Assembly (NCBI RefSeq): GCF_027244095.1
Contig: NC_069662.1
Location: 55,700,001 to 55,764,000, forward strand
DNA: 64,000 nucleotides
Direction: 5' to 3'
Source: Hemicordylus capensis
Taxonomy: Eukaryota; Chordata; Lepidosauria; Squamata; Cordylidae
Below the pieces are notes generated by a model that worked only from the letters and a program-made list of their open reading frames with translations, made no database searches and was not told where the DNA came from. Position 1 is the first letter of the stretch; each line of letters opens with the position of its first letter. Below, piece by piece: positions 41,731-56,700 of the stretch. The position numbers were made by a program, and so were the translations under genes.

Positions 41731-44700
41731 CTAAGGAGGAAAAAAAAGATAGCTTGACATTTATCTGCCTTTTGGAGACAGGCAACCATTCCTTTAAGCT
41801 ACATTGTCTCTTCCAGAAAGCTATGATCAAAATTTGGTAGCATAAAAGTGAAAAACATCTTCTAATATATTTACTACTCCACAAGAGGAAGAGGAAAATC
41901 AAAACCTCTGCCCTGCAGCTGAGAGCTGAGTTTAAGAAAGCAAGAGCCAACTAGCCCATCTAGTTTAGTTCTGGCAACTGAGTCTTAAATACATCTCTCA
42001 AGCAGAAGTTTCCCCCAGTCCTGTCACCAGAAGGTCTTCAACTGGAGGTGGTAAGGACTGAGTTGGGGATCTCCAATAAGCAAGGCACAAGCACTGTCAC
42101 TAAGTGCACCTCAATATCCAACTTCTCTCCACCTAGTTTCTGCTTCATTCAGTGATGGGAGGAGAGCTGTGGTAGCAAGCATGAGTTGTCCCCTTTGCTA
42201 AGCAGGGTCCACCCTGGTTTGCATTTGAATGGGAGACCACATGTGAGCACGGTAAGATATTCCCCTTAGGGATGCACAACTCAAATGAACTGGTGGGCCG
42301 AAACCAACCGTGACTTAGTGTGCAGGGGCTGAGGTAAATTTTAAAATTATTTAATTAATTAAAAATGAACATTAAGATACTATAAAATATATTTTTAATT
42401 TTTTTATTTCATTTTTTAATAGCTAGGGGAGGGTGGGCCTATGATCACCCCTGACACCAGCAGCACCTACCCCCTTACCAGTGGTGGCCCTGCTGCCCCC
42501 CAGCCACCACCTGGGCAGACTCCTCGGGCGTTGGGATTGTCACAGACTCTCTCCTCAGCTCTCCCCCCAACGCCACCTCTCGCTGTGCCAATTCTCTGTA
42601 CCTGCCTGCTTGCCTGGAGCTTGCTCTCCGAGCACCTCAGCTAGGAGTGAGTGCGCACTGAGCACAATTTGCCCTTGCCGCCCCTGTGGCTGCCAAAGAG
42701 CCACTTGAATAGGGAGCAGTGCAGCAGCTCCTGAGTGGCAGAGGGGAGGAAAGGCTGCATGGCAGCTTTGTCCTTCCACCCAGCAGGAACTGGCTACAAA
42801 TGAAGGAGGTACATGCCGCTATGCCACTCCATAGCCATGCAGCTCTTCCACAGCCACACGGGTGGCGGTGGCGGCAGCAAGGGCAAATCTCACTTGCTGC
42901 CTGCTGGCTCCTGGCTGAGGCGCTTGGAGAGCAAGCTTCCAGGTGGGCAGTTATGGGGCGCATTTGCTCATAGGAAAGAGATGATGGTGTCAGTGGTAAG
43001 AGCCCTGCGGGCCAACCAGAACATGCTCGCAGGCCAGATGTTGTGCAGCCCTGCCCTTAGGGGATGGGGCCACTCTGGGAAGAGCACCTGCCTGCTTGCA
43101 TGCAGAAGGTTCCAAGATGCATCTCCAAGATAGGGCTGAGAGAGACTCCTGACTGCAACCTTGGAGAAGCCACTAGCAAGCTGTGCAGACAATACTGAGC
43201 TAGATGGACCAATGGTCTGACTCAGTAGAAGGCAGTTTCCTATGTTCCTAAAGTAACCATGCTAATGTAGGACTATGTCATTCCATGCGGTATAGCACCT
43301 AGTTGGTTTTACTTTATTTAAAATATGTATAACCTGTACTTTTTACACTAACAGGGTCTCCAAGAAACTAACAATTCCTTTAAAAGCAATTAAGATTGGC
43401 AAATATTTAATAGCAGCAAGAACACCTTGCCCTATGCCTACCCAAGTAGCCACTCCTGCCCTCACCTTCTGATCCCTCCGTCAACGGGGTTTGGCCTCTT
43501 GACAGATTGAATGTCCCATTCTCGGTATAGGACACTTCTGCATCAGAGTGCTCAGAATCTGAGATAGCCAGCTCTTTGGCAACCACTGCGTCATCCAACT
43601 TGGAAGAAAAAAAGATGTCAAAGCTCTTAGCAAGATTATTTGAGCTACTAAACATGGGAGAACATATACAAGGTGCTTAAGAAATACAACACTGGCACTC
43701 CTCCAGACATTACTAGGGAAGTCAGATGCAGGGTCTGACCCATTTATTTATTTATTTATTTTATATATTATCTGACTCCAAAGGCTCTAAGCGGTACACA
43801 AAAACAAACCACAATAAAAACAAAATAAAATCAACTGTTAAAACAGCAATTGAAAAATTTAAAACATTCAGAGATTACTAAAAGCCTGGTTTAAGAAGAG
43901 GAGGAGGAGGAAAAAGAGGAAGGAGGGGGGGAAGGGGGGAGGGAGATGTAGTGTTTTAAGGGCTCTTTTGAAGTCTGGTAAAAGTTGTTAAACCATGGAT
44001 GTCTATAAGGAGCGCACTGCACAGCCCTGGAGTAACTACAGAGAAGGCCACTCCCCAATCACTGGCTGAAATGGTGGTATATGGAGACAGACCTCTCTCA
44101 ACGATGACACTCCGGAAACCAATCTAGCCACTGCATTTTGGACCAACTGGAGTTTCTGAATCACATACAGAGACAGCCCCACAAAAACACATTGCAGTAG
44201 TCAAGCCTAGAGGTTACCAGTGAGCACATCACAGTTCTGAGATCGCTATCTTTAAGGAACGGAAGCAGCTGTCATATCAACTGAAGTTGATAGAAAGTGC
44301 TCCTGGCCATAGCCTCAACTTGAGAAACCAGAATGAAGCCTGGATCCAGAAGCATTCCCAAGCTACATACTTGTTCCTTTTCAGGGAGTGCAACCCCATC
44401 CAGAACCGGATGATCTATCATGTCCCTCAAAATATGACCACTACCATGTGTACCTGCATCTTGTTTGGATTCAGCTTCAATCTATTATGCCTCATCTAGT
44501 CCATTACTGCCTGTAGGTAGGCATTCAGGGAGGCTATGCCATTTCCTGATGATGTCATGAAGAAATAGATTTGGGTGTCATCAGCATATTGATAACACCC
44601 TGTTTAAATCTCCTGATGATCTCATCCAGCCATTTTATGTAGATGTTAAAAAGCATCAGAGATAGGATGGAGCCCTGAGGGACACCATACAATAGCTCTT

Positions 44701-47700
44701 GTTTCAGAGAGAATCTATTTCCGAGCGACACCATCTGGAATCTACCGGAGAGTTAGAAATGGAACCACTGCAAAGCAATGCCACCTATTCCCAAATCTGC
44801 CAGGCGATCCAGAAGGATACCATGGTTGATAGTACTGAAAGCCACAGAAAGGTCCAAAACCAATTGGCTTTGAGATGAAACTCCTGAGAAGCAAATCTAA
44901 TGATACCTTCAAAACAATTTCATATTCAAATTAAGATGAACAGAGCCTCTTGGAGGAACATACAGCATTCAGCCACCTGAGATTTAGTAATAGCAAGTCT
45001 GTGATGCACCCACCTGCAACACAAATGCCAACATCAGCCCACACTTTAACAAGACTCATGCTACAGTTCTCCATTTACCTTGGGACAGAAAGCAGCAAGC
45101 TCCTCTTCACTGTCACTCCCATCAGCAGCAGGATGCTGGCTCAGCATCTGATGGCGCACTGCAGTGAAATCAGAGCCCAGAGTAGCAGTTATGAAGAAGG
45201 AGGAAGCCACTCAACATGTCCATACAGAAGACAAGCAGAAGATGTCCCCTGCTAACTGAGCAAAGAGGCACCTTTTGTTAAGTGGTGATTCTCTTTACTG
45301 AACAGGGGGAGAGCAAATGGCCCTTTCCAGCCCCAGCATAGCATCCCTCCAGTGGCTGTTGCTGGTGTCTACCTTGTGTTTCTTTTTTAGATTATGAGCC
45401 CTTTGGGGACAGGGAGCCATTTTATTTCTCTAGGGAAACTGCTTTAGAAACTTTTGTTGAAAAGCGGTATATAAACATTTGTCATAAAAGGGATGGATCC
45501 AAGCAAGACTACTGAGAGAAAGGATTCTGGAGGGAGAAGGTTCCAGAGGCTGCAGAAGTAATGGACACACCAAGAGCTGGAATGCCAGCTGACCTCTGTG
45601 CCCTAATCAGGGTTGCAACAAGCCTAATTCCATATTGAGAACAGCTTTGAGAATCAACTACTGCTCCAGAAACAATTCAGAACTAACAATTTACAAAAAA
45701 ATGCCCATTTCCAAGAAATTGTAGGAAGAATATTTTGAGGCAGCCACCGGTTCAGACCTCCCATGCAAACCAGCAATGTGCAGCAGGAAAGGGTAGCTGA
45801 CAAGACATTAAGTATGCAAATAAACCTCCTACCCAAGAACTTGTGGGAGTTAATACTAGTCCTGCACCAGACTCACACTGCCTTTCCTTATGCTTCGACA
45901 TCATGTAGCCATGAACACTGAAGTCCAACCGCTGCAGAGCTGGCTCCAGTTTGGTGTACAGACGCTGACCCAGGCGGTGGTACACAGCTAGTGGCCACAG
46001 CAGAACAGAAAGCACTGGAAGAAGAGGGTTATTAGAGGGCTTCTGCTCAATTAATATTCCTAGGAGGCATTTGGGGGATGAGGGGGAAAACTTTAGGATG
46101 GGACAATCTGTAAACACAGTGTACAATGCAACCAAAGCAAGGTGTCAACCTACAGCTCAACATAACTATATTTGCAAATGCCATGCCCTTTCAAATGAAG
46201 GGTGCTCTGTTGCCCAATCTTCCCCCCAACACACAGGTACTCACTTGTTAGATAGGCAAGAAAGACACCCGGAACATACTGGCCCAAGACAGCTAAAAAT
46301 GTGAGGACACCACAAGCCAGAATGCAGAACTGGAAAAACAAAACCCAAAGTTAGTGTATTGATCAGCCTCCCCTCCCTCTAAAGTGTTGACAGGGAGTGA
46401 ACCCTTGTCTTGACTGACAGGCTGGTGAACTCCAGGGCAGCCAATCAGTACACCAAGTGGGTGGGAACTAAAGAATGGTTGCTGGGAATTCTGGGAACAA
46501 AAAGGGCGGTCTGTGCTGGAGAAGCACATGCAGAAAGGCTTAGTGAGGGGCATGGAGTTTTTGCTCCCTCATGGTCAAAGCCAGCATGGAGGTTTCTCAC
46601 ATGGAATAACTGCAGATCCTTGAAAGACAGGATTACAGGAAGCTTGATTCTCATCAGGTGTTGGGTGAGCTTTCAGGGGAAAGGGAATTCAGCATAGGGA
46701 ACAGTGTGTTAGTCAGATTTTGTGTTAGAAATTTATATTTATTTGTGTGTGCTTTGCATATTCCTGATACTGTTCCATTATTGTTTACCTGTAACGTCAT
46801 TAAAATAAGATACACTAGCCTCCGCTCAACCCACCTAGGGCATTGCAAAAGACTCTAAACTTTTAAGCACGCCTAAATGCAAACTGAAACTGAAATATAA
46901 ACAACCTATTTTTGTAACCTACTAAGTATTTTTGAGTATATTTAAAACCTAAAAGTCTCATATGGAAGCAGTCTGTCGTAATTGAATAAAACTTTTTGTT
47001 CTTTTCTTTTTACAAGTCTCTCAGAGTTGGTGTTTAACTCAAGAAAAAGGGAGGGTGGAAAGCGGATTCCTCTGGTGCAAAAGCATCCTCAAGCACTCAG
47101 CAGCTATCAGTTTTCTCATCACGTGTAGGCCTACTCATGTAAAGTTTTTGTACTTATCCAATAGCAAAATAAAGTGAGTTTTCCCTGGGATTCCACTCCA
47201 AGCCCAGGGAGGTTCAAGCTCTGTTGATAAGAGGGGTGGTGACGGTGGCAGCATTTTGATTCTACCGGAAATATAGATTAGTTTTATGAGAAGCCCAGCC
47301 AGGCAGCTTGCCAGGGATGATTCAGCATTCCCCCCATCACGTGAGCTGCTCTGAGACAAAGGCTTTAATCCATTACAGTTAGTTCCTATGGTATTAAAGA
47401 AAGCTAGCAAACTGCTCCTAATAGCTCAAGATCACACAGGTGCATTTTGGTTGCTGCCAGCAAACCAATTCCTTGGGAAGCAAGGCCAACATGGAGAAAT
47501 TCTGCTTGAGAAATCTTGCATAAGTGTGAGCATATGCATGGATGGGGAGGGGAGAGTTCACCAGCTACAGCTGCCTTTGGATCAAGTCCCAAATGGCACA
47601 GGCAGAACCAGAAAGAAGACTGGAGTCCACCAAAAGCTTCACCAGATAGAATGGCTGTAATATTTGCTGTCCAATATTGGATGAATATTGGCATCCAATA

Positions 47701-50700
47701 TTTGCTGTACCCATTCCTTTTTCTTGCTTCTCAATTCTACAGTGCCTCTCCCGCACAGCACTGAGAGTACACATGTACTCTGTGCTGTGTGCACACAGTT
47801 GTGGATTTAATATGCAGCACCCTGCTTGAAATCAAACAGCTGCTATTCTCAGGTTAGCCTTGGGATAAACTCCCCCCTCCATTCCTGCCCATTAGCAGAT
47901 GGCTGGTACCAATGGGACTGTTTTTCACCTTGCCCGGATTTTGCCTTTTGAAGCCCAACAGGTTCCTCATGAAGCTGTCGCCTGTGACCCATCCTTCTGC
48001 TAAATAGTGACATAGTTCAGGCACACTCAGCAGTCGTGGGTGGACATAACCCCAGCTGGAAAGAGAGAACGAAGATGGTAACTTACTTTACTAAAAAGTA
48101 CCAATAAATGACTCCTCCTGCAGTTTTAAAAGAACTCTCCTCGCAGTCCTAGCATGAGGCCAATAAATGTTCATGTTCAGAGATGAGATGTGAAGGCTGA
48201 GGCAGAAAAGGGACGAACCCAGGTCACAAAAGTCCAACATTCTACTCACTGCCTCACATTGATTCCCTGCCACTTCGGCAAAATGAGCAAGAAGGCATCT
48301 TGCAGCCTGTCCCTACATTTTGAACTCATCCGAGTGACTCTTTTTAACAGAAAGAAACTATTATACACTAAGAGGACTTTTGCACACAGATTCCTGTAGA
48401 AGTCAATGAGATATTTCCCCATTTGTTCTAATATAACATGAGCTGAAGTTGCCATTAGACTGTGCACAAGGCATTTGGAGAAGGCATCTTGTTGTGGTTC
48501 AGATTAAATCATCTTTATACATTCACAATCAAGTTATTTAAAGATAGTTAAAGGGTAATCAGCACTCCTACTAACCAGGCAGAGGTATCTTTTAAAATAG
48601 TGGTTCTCTCATATTTAGCAAGAGGATATTAACTATCCCTATTCAGCCTAGTATAGCATCCCCCTCAGAGGCTGTTGCCTCCCTTGTTTTTCTTTTTAGG
48701 CTTCACGCTGCTTTTGGACAAAGAATCTTCTTCTAATTCCTCTTGTTATTTAAGCCACTTCAAGAACTTTTTTGTTGAAAAGCATATAAATATTACTATT
48801 GTTAATAATAAAACTCCATTCATTGACCTTGAATGCACACCCAAACAGACTAGTGAGAAGGATGAATTTTTACAACTTTTCAAAGCACTCCTACTTGAAA
48901 ACTGGAGACTCTATAGACTATGTACATGTAGAATTCAAGGCCACAAGTTTAATGTGGAATATTGCTGCTCCCACACAAACACTGGACTGCAGCCTTAGTT
49001 ACAAAATATGAGGAGAGGCAGATGAACAACAGTATTCAGGAGCAAAGGATTATTAGCAGACAGACCCTCCTTCCTCCACTTTGGGAAACTCTGGATTTCT
49101 ACAGAAAGCCATTGAAACAGAGCATAGGCAGGCACTTGGTACCAAGAGGAAATTAACCTCTGCTCAAGTCAAGGCAGATAATGAACAGATGCAAAATCTG
49201 CAGAGCAAAAGGTGACACATGCTTGTGGAATCCTGTCTATTCTTAATGAAGCCAAAGCTCCTGACACAGCAAAAGGATTGAAGCTGGGAGGCCTTAAACT
49301 GTCAAAGTACCCCAGAATGCAAACAAAATCAAGTCTAAATCAGTTATGGAGATTTGGCCTAAAAGGGCCTTTTTGTTCTAATCTTCCTCTGAACAGCAAC
49401 TGCCACACCCATGCCCTCTTCCTCCAGTCCTTTTATCTACCTTGAAACCTAGTTTTCCTGCTTTTGGGACTCTGCGTAAGACAGAACCCTATTAAAGGTA
49501 CTGTCCCCCAGAAACATGCATGGAAGGCTCTTGGGAAGTTTCTTTTCTGTTGTTGCTTGGGGATTCTGGTGGCTCAAGCCGTCTGCTACTATCCCAGAGC
49601 CTACCCAGTAGAGAACCCACTGTGTACTCAAACTCATCTCCGCCCTAAGCTGAATCACAGGGCCGCTGAACTTCAAGATGGAACACTGGAATGCAGGGTC
49701 CAGAATCACTGCTGAGCTGAAATCACTATCCTTGCATGGGACTGCTCCAGGGAGCCTTGCACTGGATTGCCCTAGACATTCCTGAAACGCAAAGTCTTTG
49801 GGTTTGGGACCCTCTGTGTGGGCTTGCCTCAGAGCCGTCCCTGAGTCTGACTGCCTGAAAGCCTCTAGATACCAAAGTAGAACCCGAGAGAGTAGGGATG
49901 TGCACAAAAAGTATTTTGCGTTCTGTTTCAAGTTTGAAACTAAAAATGGCCGAAACGTTCCATCGAAACAGCAGTCGAGCCAGCTGTTTCAACGGAACCA
50001 ACTTGAAATGTTTTGAATGTTTCAGGCATAGGGAACAATGGGGCACTCAAAACACCCCAATGTTCCCCATGGGTAGCTCCTAGGGACAAAGTGAGTTGGG
50101 TGGTAGGGCATGATCTACCATCCAACCCACAAAGGAAATGGGCAAAAGGGCAATTTTAAATACATTACCTTTAAACAATTAACTTTTCCCTTGGGGAAAA
50201 GTTAAACATTTGTTTACAATACCCTGCTTGCCCATTTCTTTTGTGGGTTGGGTGGTAGGTAGCACCCATCATGCCTACACCCCAAAGGACTTTGGTGTCC
50301 CAAGGAGCTACCCAGTTGCAAGACTATCCAGTTTTGCACTGCAATTTGCAGCCCTGCCTTGAAAAACATTGCAGAAGCACACAGTAAAAATGAATCTCTC
50401 ACATTTCAAACACACTGCAAAAATGGCCAAAAAAGAATCACTGTCCAAGAATCCACCACCAACCACAGTGCCTGCAGTGCAGTAACATCATTGGCACAAG
50501 TTGCTCTCTCTCACAAAATGATGACTCCTTATGTTACTTTCTAGCATTGCAACAGGTGTCACAGAAGCACCCTTACTTAGCAGCAAGCATAGCCATAAGC
50601 TCAACTAGAGCAACTTCACCCACATTTTGATTGAGTACACCTTGCACTGCAGATTGCAGAGCAGACCAGAGCAGTGAGTGAAGCACAAGTTAGTCTCAAA

Positions 50701-53700
50701 GCCAGACATGGAGCTCATTACTGCAATCACCAAGAAATATAACAGAGAGAGCGAGAGAGCTGCCACTGTCAATTTCTCGTCACAACACTATCTCACAAAC
50801 AAAACAACTATCCTCAAGGGAAGGCAGGCACCCAAGTTCTGCCTCTGTCAATCTGACAAGCAAAACCAGATAGTTATAGCAGCAGTAGCACAGCATATTA
50901 CACTCAGTGCTGAGAAAAGAAAACCACATAATCAAGCCTACCTTCCTGCTCTCCTGATGTATCCTCTTCAAGAGAAGCACAAGGAGGTCTCTCTCTGCCT
51001 CCCAGGCCCTCTGAATACATTTTGAAATCTCCCCAGCCAATGGAGGCACAGTTGCCCATGACAACATGTGATTTGTATAACAAGTCAACCAAGAAGCAAG
51101 GATCTTGAAAGCCAATCGGAAACCAGTGCCAGAAAACCAATCAGCAAGGGGAAAACAGACCTCCAAAATGGCTCTCAGAACTTTGAAACGTTTAGATAGA
51201 AACAGAGTTGTTTAAGGGTGTTCTGTTTTGAGCTTGAAACGGCCCACTTCATGGTGAACTGTTTCACTGCCAAAACATTGTGCACATCCCTGCTAGAGAG
51301 ACCTTAAGGCTGGATCATTTCTAACGAGGGTTTCTGCAGACTAACCTCTGTGCCTAACTGTATAGGAACCCAGTGCTCCCCTTTGGGCATGCAAAGTGCC
51401 ATAGATTGTGGTGCCACGCTAGCCCCCTTCTGCCTCTCCTTGACCTCATTTTGTAACACTTTTGCAGGGGACCCCGAACCATCTTCTGGTGGGAAGTCAT
51501 CTCTTTTGGCATCGCACACAAACACAGCAGTTATGGACAATAAGCTGCTCTTTAGCCTGTATTCTTTACTCTTCCCCCACCTGTCCACATTCTAACACCC
51601 ACTCGAGCCACTAGGCTATTAGAGTCCTAGACTCCTTTGCTCACATTATCTAGTCCCGGGAAGCTGCCTTCACTCCCTGTGCAACTGTGACTATATTAAG
51701 GTTACCAAACAGCACCATTTGCATTGTGCCTCTGCTTTATCAATACACTTTATTTCTTTGTCTTAAAAGCCTTGTCTGAGGCTGTTGCCCCTCTAAAAAA
51801 GGGTATTTGCCTGCATCCAGACTGCAGTCAGTTTGCTTGCAAATTTGGTCTCGAGCTAAAATCCCACAGGACAGTCTAAGGCCACAGTATAAGGATAGTG
51901 TACACACTTGCAAGCAAGTGTGGTAACAGGATCTCTCTTTCAGTTTAGCCACTGAAAGGCACTCTCTGCCAGTAAGGTTCGAACTTGCAAAAAGCATTAC
52001 AGCTAAGCTGCGCAGAGATCACCATGGAATATGGCATAAAGGGAAGGGCTTAGCATTTCATACCTCTCACTGTCCAGTTCATCAGGTCTTGCCACTAGAA
52101 TGATAAAGACACATCAGGGTTAGTTGAAAGGAAGATACCTGGGAAAATGCTTAGTTGCATAATTGAAACAACTTGTGAATCATTTTAACTACTGTCAACC
52201 AGCAACTGGAGACTAGGGATGTGTACCGAATTGCTGCAGTACACATCCACGGGCGGCAAGGGGTTCCCTTAAGAGGAAGCGGGCAGGTCCTACCTACCCA
52301 TCCTCCAAGCCCCCAGCCTGCTGCGGCACTCTTTCAACGGAAATACTTCAGTGTGCTGCTTACCCCTCTAAAACGCCACACTGAGGTGATGGGATGCGTC
52401 CCCAGCATCCCTTGTGCGGTGTCGGCCTGTAAATGTAATTTTTTTGGTGTATGTATATATGTAATAAATGTATGTAAACGTAAATTTGCAGGGCCAGCAT
52501 GTTGTTGCTGGCCCCACAAATGGCGTCAATGCATGCACCGACGCCATTTACATGCCGACGCTGCACAAGGGAAGCTGGGGAGGCATCCCATCGCTGCAGT
52601 GCAGCATTTTAAAGGGGCAAGCGGCACAAACATTTCGATGCCAGGGAGCCAAAACGTTTTGGCACCTCTCCAAAGGGGCACCAGAACGCTTCGGGCTCAT
52701 CCTTACTGGAGACACCCTGAGCATAGTGCTTTGTACCAACCTTTTAGATACTTACAAACACATTTTCTACAATAACTATCATGAAGCCAGACATAAATCA
52801 GCCAGATATAGGGATATAGCAGCCAATATTGCAGCTTATGCAATTTATGGCAATGGTTAAAATGCAAGGCAGGTTTCCTCAGGGAGCAGCAGACAGTAGT
52901 CACAAGAAGCATGAACACTCGATCTCTGCAACAGATACTCGGAGCCCCACTCCAAGTCCATTACCTTTCAGTCAACAAAGTAAGCAAGGCTGCTGTATAA
53001 CCTGAGTGTATCAGCTGTCAAAACTGGAGAAAAGGTAGCAATTTAAATAAATCTTAAATAAATTTAAGATAAGATTGGAAATCTCTCTTGCGGGTACTTT
53101 TGAAACATGCCCTGGGTCTACAAGAGTCCATGCTTTCCTCTATTCTATTTGCCTATGCAGTAGGCAAGTGAGAGGTTCTTGACAAGCTGCTGGTCTTTGT
53201 AGCATTTTATGCCAAGCTCACAGTTAACTTCGTTTAACAAGTTCTTTATTAATTCCTTTCTCCTCAAGAGCAGGAGCTAAAAAAAAAAAAAAAGCAGCAG
53301 AAAGAGTGCAGGCTTTTTTCAGTTCAGTTATTTTTTTAGAGGGCATATTTCCACTCCAAAACCTTTTCCTCATGGAAATGCAAGAGTAGCACTTCCCAAT
53401 CATTTCAATCCAAAGACTTCCTGTCTACAAAGCCCAGCAAAGAAAAACTTAGATTCCCAGAATGAGCTCACTTTGGATGAGAAAGTGGACAATTCTGTAT
53501 TATACAGGCAAACCCCATTATCTGCAGGGGTTCTGTTCTCTGCTACAACCGTGGATAACGGAACCAAGGATAACGGGGCATTAAGTCAATGGGAATGTGG
53601 GGGGTGGGTGTTAGGTTCCTGGAAGATGCAAAAAAGTGGGAAAAGTGGCCAAAAAAAGGGTGGAAATAATGGGGAAAAGTGCCCTGCTGTGCTTCACAAG

Positions 53701-56700
53701 TCTGCAGCTGTCCTGCAATGACCCTCCGAAGTCCAAAATCTGCCATTTCCCCATAATTTTTTGTGGGAAATTATTATTTTTTAACAAATGAGCCACAAAA
53801 TGGCTCCTTTCCTTAAAATGGTGGTTGGAAATAACCTCGGAGATCATTTCCAGCTACCCCGAAACTGCAGATATGTGGAAATCAATCCTCCACTCCCCGC
53901 GTTTGCTGAGGTCGGCCACAGATACACAGTACTGTGGATGTTGCGTCCGCGAATGGCAAGGTTCACCTGTACATTATAAAAGAAGTACATTATGTTGTTT
54001 GCCACTGTTTGTGTGAAAGCAGTCAGAGAACAATTAGAAATGCTTATTATGACATTGAGACCCTCTGGTCTGGGAACAGAAACTATAACCTATTTTGGAA
54101 TTTTAAAAAATAATATCTGTAATAAGGGGCTAACTTATGGTTACATCTATATTGCTCTAAGCAGCTCAGAAAAGCATTTTATCTTCATGAGAATCCTGTG
54201 AGGTACAGTTGTCCCTCACCTATCGTGTTTTTCCCCAATTGCGGATTTGAGTATCTCTGACTGGGAAATTGTGATAGCCCTTGCCAACCGTGACCTGAGT
54301 ATCTGTGGTCTAGCGACTTAAAAAAAAAAAAAAGGATTTCAGGTTTGAAGGGAATAATTTCTGGTGCAGGCAAGGGTTTTTTTTTGGGGGGGGGGTGATT
54401 TCCGGGAACGGTGGTTCGGGGGCAATTTCCGAGAAGGGAGGTTTGGGGGAGGTTTTTTTCTATTTTAAATTGTTTTGTTTTGTCACTGCAATTCCCGAAC
54501 CCCATTTCCCATTGCTTTCTATGCCTTGTCTACCGCGAATTCGACAACCGTGAAGGTTTCCAGGAAAGGTACCCTCAGGAGGAACTCTTAGGGACAACTG
54601 TACGTTACATCAGGACCCAACAAATCCCAGGTGCCAGCTCACCACAGTGCCTGAAAATTTAAGCACAGTATCTGAACCATGTAATAGACAGACATGAGCA
54701 GGAGGTGGCATTCTTGGAGATGAGCAGTGTATCTACCCCCCAAGCAGCCAAGGCCATTGATGGTTGACTACATGCCATGCTGCCATGGACACAAAAGGAA
54801 TGGAGACACAACAGACACACATAAATCTATGGAAGATGGAGAAAGGGAGAAGTTATTTCTGTTTAAATCAGACATCTGAAACCTTCAAGAATAAAAAACA
54901 ATTAGTCTGGCTCCTAAATTATCGGGCTGGCTCCTAGGTCCAAAGAAAATTGGCTGAGGCCTGGATAAGGTGGAGAGAGAGTGGTTGTACCTAAAGAAAG
55001 TTAGTTCTGTCTCAGCCCCATTGAAATCAATGACACAAGTTGGTCATGACTAAGTTCAGTCCCATTAATTTCAATGGGGCTCAGTCATGATTAACTTTCT
55101 TTGGATACAACCCAGTGACTTGTTCAAGGTCACCCAATAAGCTTTTCAGGGAAGGACTTAAATCTTAGCTTCCTACATTCAAGACGGCACTCTAGTCACT
55201 GCATCATGCCATCTGTCAATTGGGAGCTGACTGGATTTAAAAACAAACAAACAAACAAAAACACCAAGCACCTAGCAGCTCTAGCTCATTCAAGAAAAAT
55301 CCCAGCTAGTTCCAGCTTGCACTAACCTTTGGATTTTTTGAAATCCAAGCTCTAAATAGCAAATTATCTTCCTTCTATACACAGACAATGTCTAGCATCA
55401 TATTCAGGCAATTTCAAAATTGTTGCTGTAACTTCTTGTGTTTCTGGATCACAAACCATGACTATAGTCTAAAAGAAACTTATGCTACTTTCCTAGGAAA
55501 CTGCACCATAGTTTTGTTCAAGTGACGTTTTTGCATTCAAATGAAAAGATGGCAATTTAAGATGTATATCAAGATGCTGGCTAGTTCAATGCTCAGACTA
55601 CTGGAGTACTAAAATCTGGGCCAACTTTCCCTTTGCGAGGTTAAAAAAACTCACACCAAACTGCATCTCTTGCAACATTTATCCTGCTACCAATGGAATC
55701 AGCTGTGGAATACTTATGATATCTGTGGCCATATACGATTAATCTGGTTACACATACTCAGAAAGCAAAGCCTATGTAACAGAAAGGTAAAAGCACTGAA
55801 TCTATATTGCAGATCTGTTTTCTGAACTATCAATAGTCCTCCAGGACTATTCTTCCTCTCCACAATCTGAACAGCTGAGGCTTCTTTTGAGCCCCCTCTA
55901 CTCCTACATCTCTTTTAATTGGGATGTAGTCCAGCCTACAGGATTCCTGTTCATCTTCAACCACTATTTTCAATGAAGAAACCTAGGATCCTTGATTGGA
56001 GCTTGAGTATATTGGCGCTGGTGGAGGAGAGAAATGAACAACTCCAAGGAGTAGTCACAGCTGAATTCAGGGATCCAAGAGTGATAAAACTTACCTCTTA
56101 TTTCAGGCCAGATTTTATTCTTCCACTGATCTAAACACACTATTAATATCAGGGCAAAAGCAACCAAGAATACCAGATGGAGAGACGTCAGTGCAAAAAA
56201 CCTGAAGGAAAATAAAGCCAGTCAGCACAAGAAGGCTTCTCTTGCAAAAGTGTTACATGAAAAACCAACACAGTTTAATTAAACCATGGAGCAGCAGAAG
56301 TATAGAATAAATAATGGTTGTTAATTGGCTTTTTAGTAATAAAGGTTTGAGATTAATATTAAAAAGAGAATGCTTGATTTGCACCTTTCATTCTCATGAA
56401 ACATCCTTTTCTTTCTCTGCTCCTTTTTGTTTTTATGTTTAACATCCAGCCTGATGAAGACCTTTTAGCTGGTCCTTATAAAAGTATTATTCTATTTTAT
56501 TTTTCCATAATGGACCAACATGGCTTGCTGCATTTTTTAAAAAACATTTATATCCCACTCTTCCTCCAAGGATCTCAGAGTGGTATTCATGCTTATTTTT
56601 ATCCCCACAACAACCCTGTGAGGTAGGTTAAGCTGAGAGATAGATGACTGGCCCAGAGTCACCCACTGAGTTTCATGGTTGAATGGGGATTCGAACCCGG

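Noticed and set aside
42441-43133. Overlapping proline- and cysteine-rich frames
   Set aside because: They are inside a GC-rich non-autonomous DNA element on both strands, a composition effect.
43898-43945. GA-rich run as a possible regulatory or triplex site
   Set aside because: It lies in the decayed 3' part of an L2 LINE; a simple-repeat expansion is enough.
49449-49931. 160-codon minus-strand frame in RETREG3 intron 3
   Set aside because: No domain, and its end falls in a mobile element. Most likely a chance frame.
52221-52860. 184- and 130-codon frames in RETREG3 intron 2
   Set aside because: They run through a palindromic hAT-like element and past its end, with no domain.
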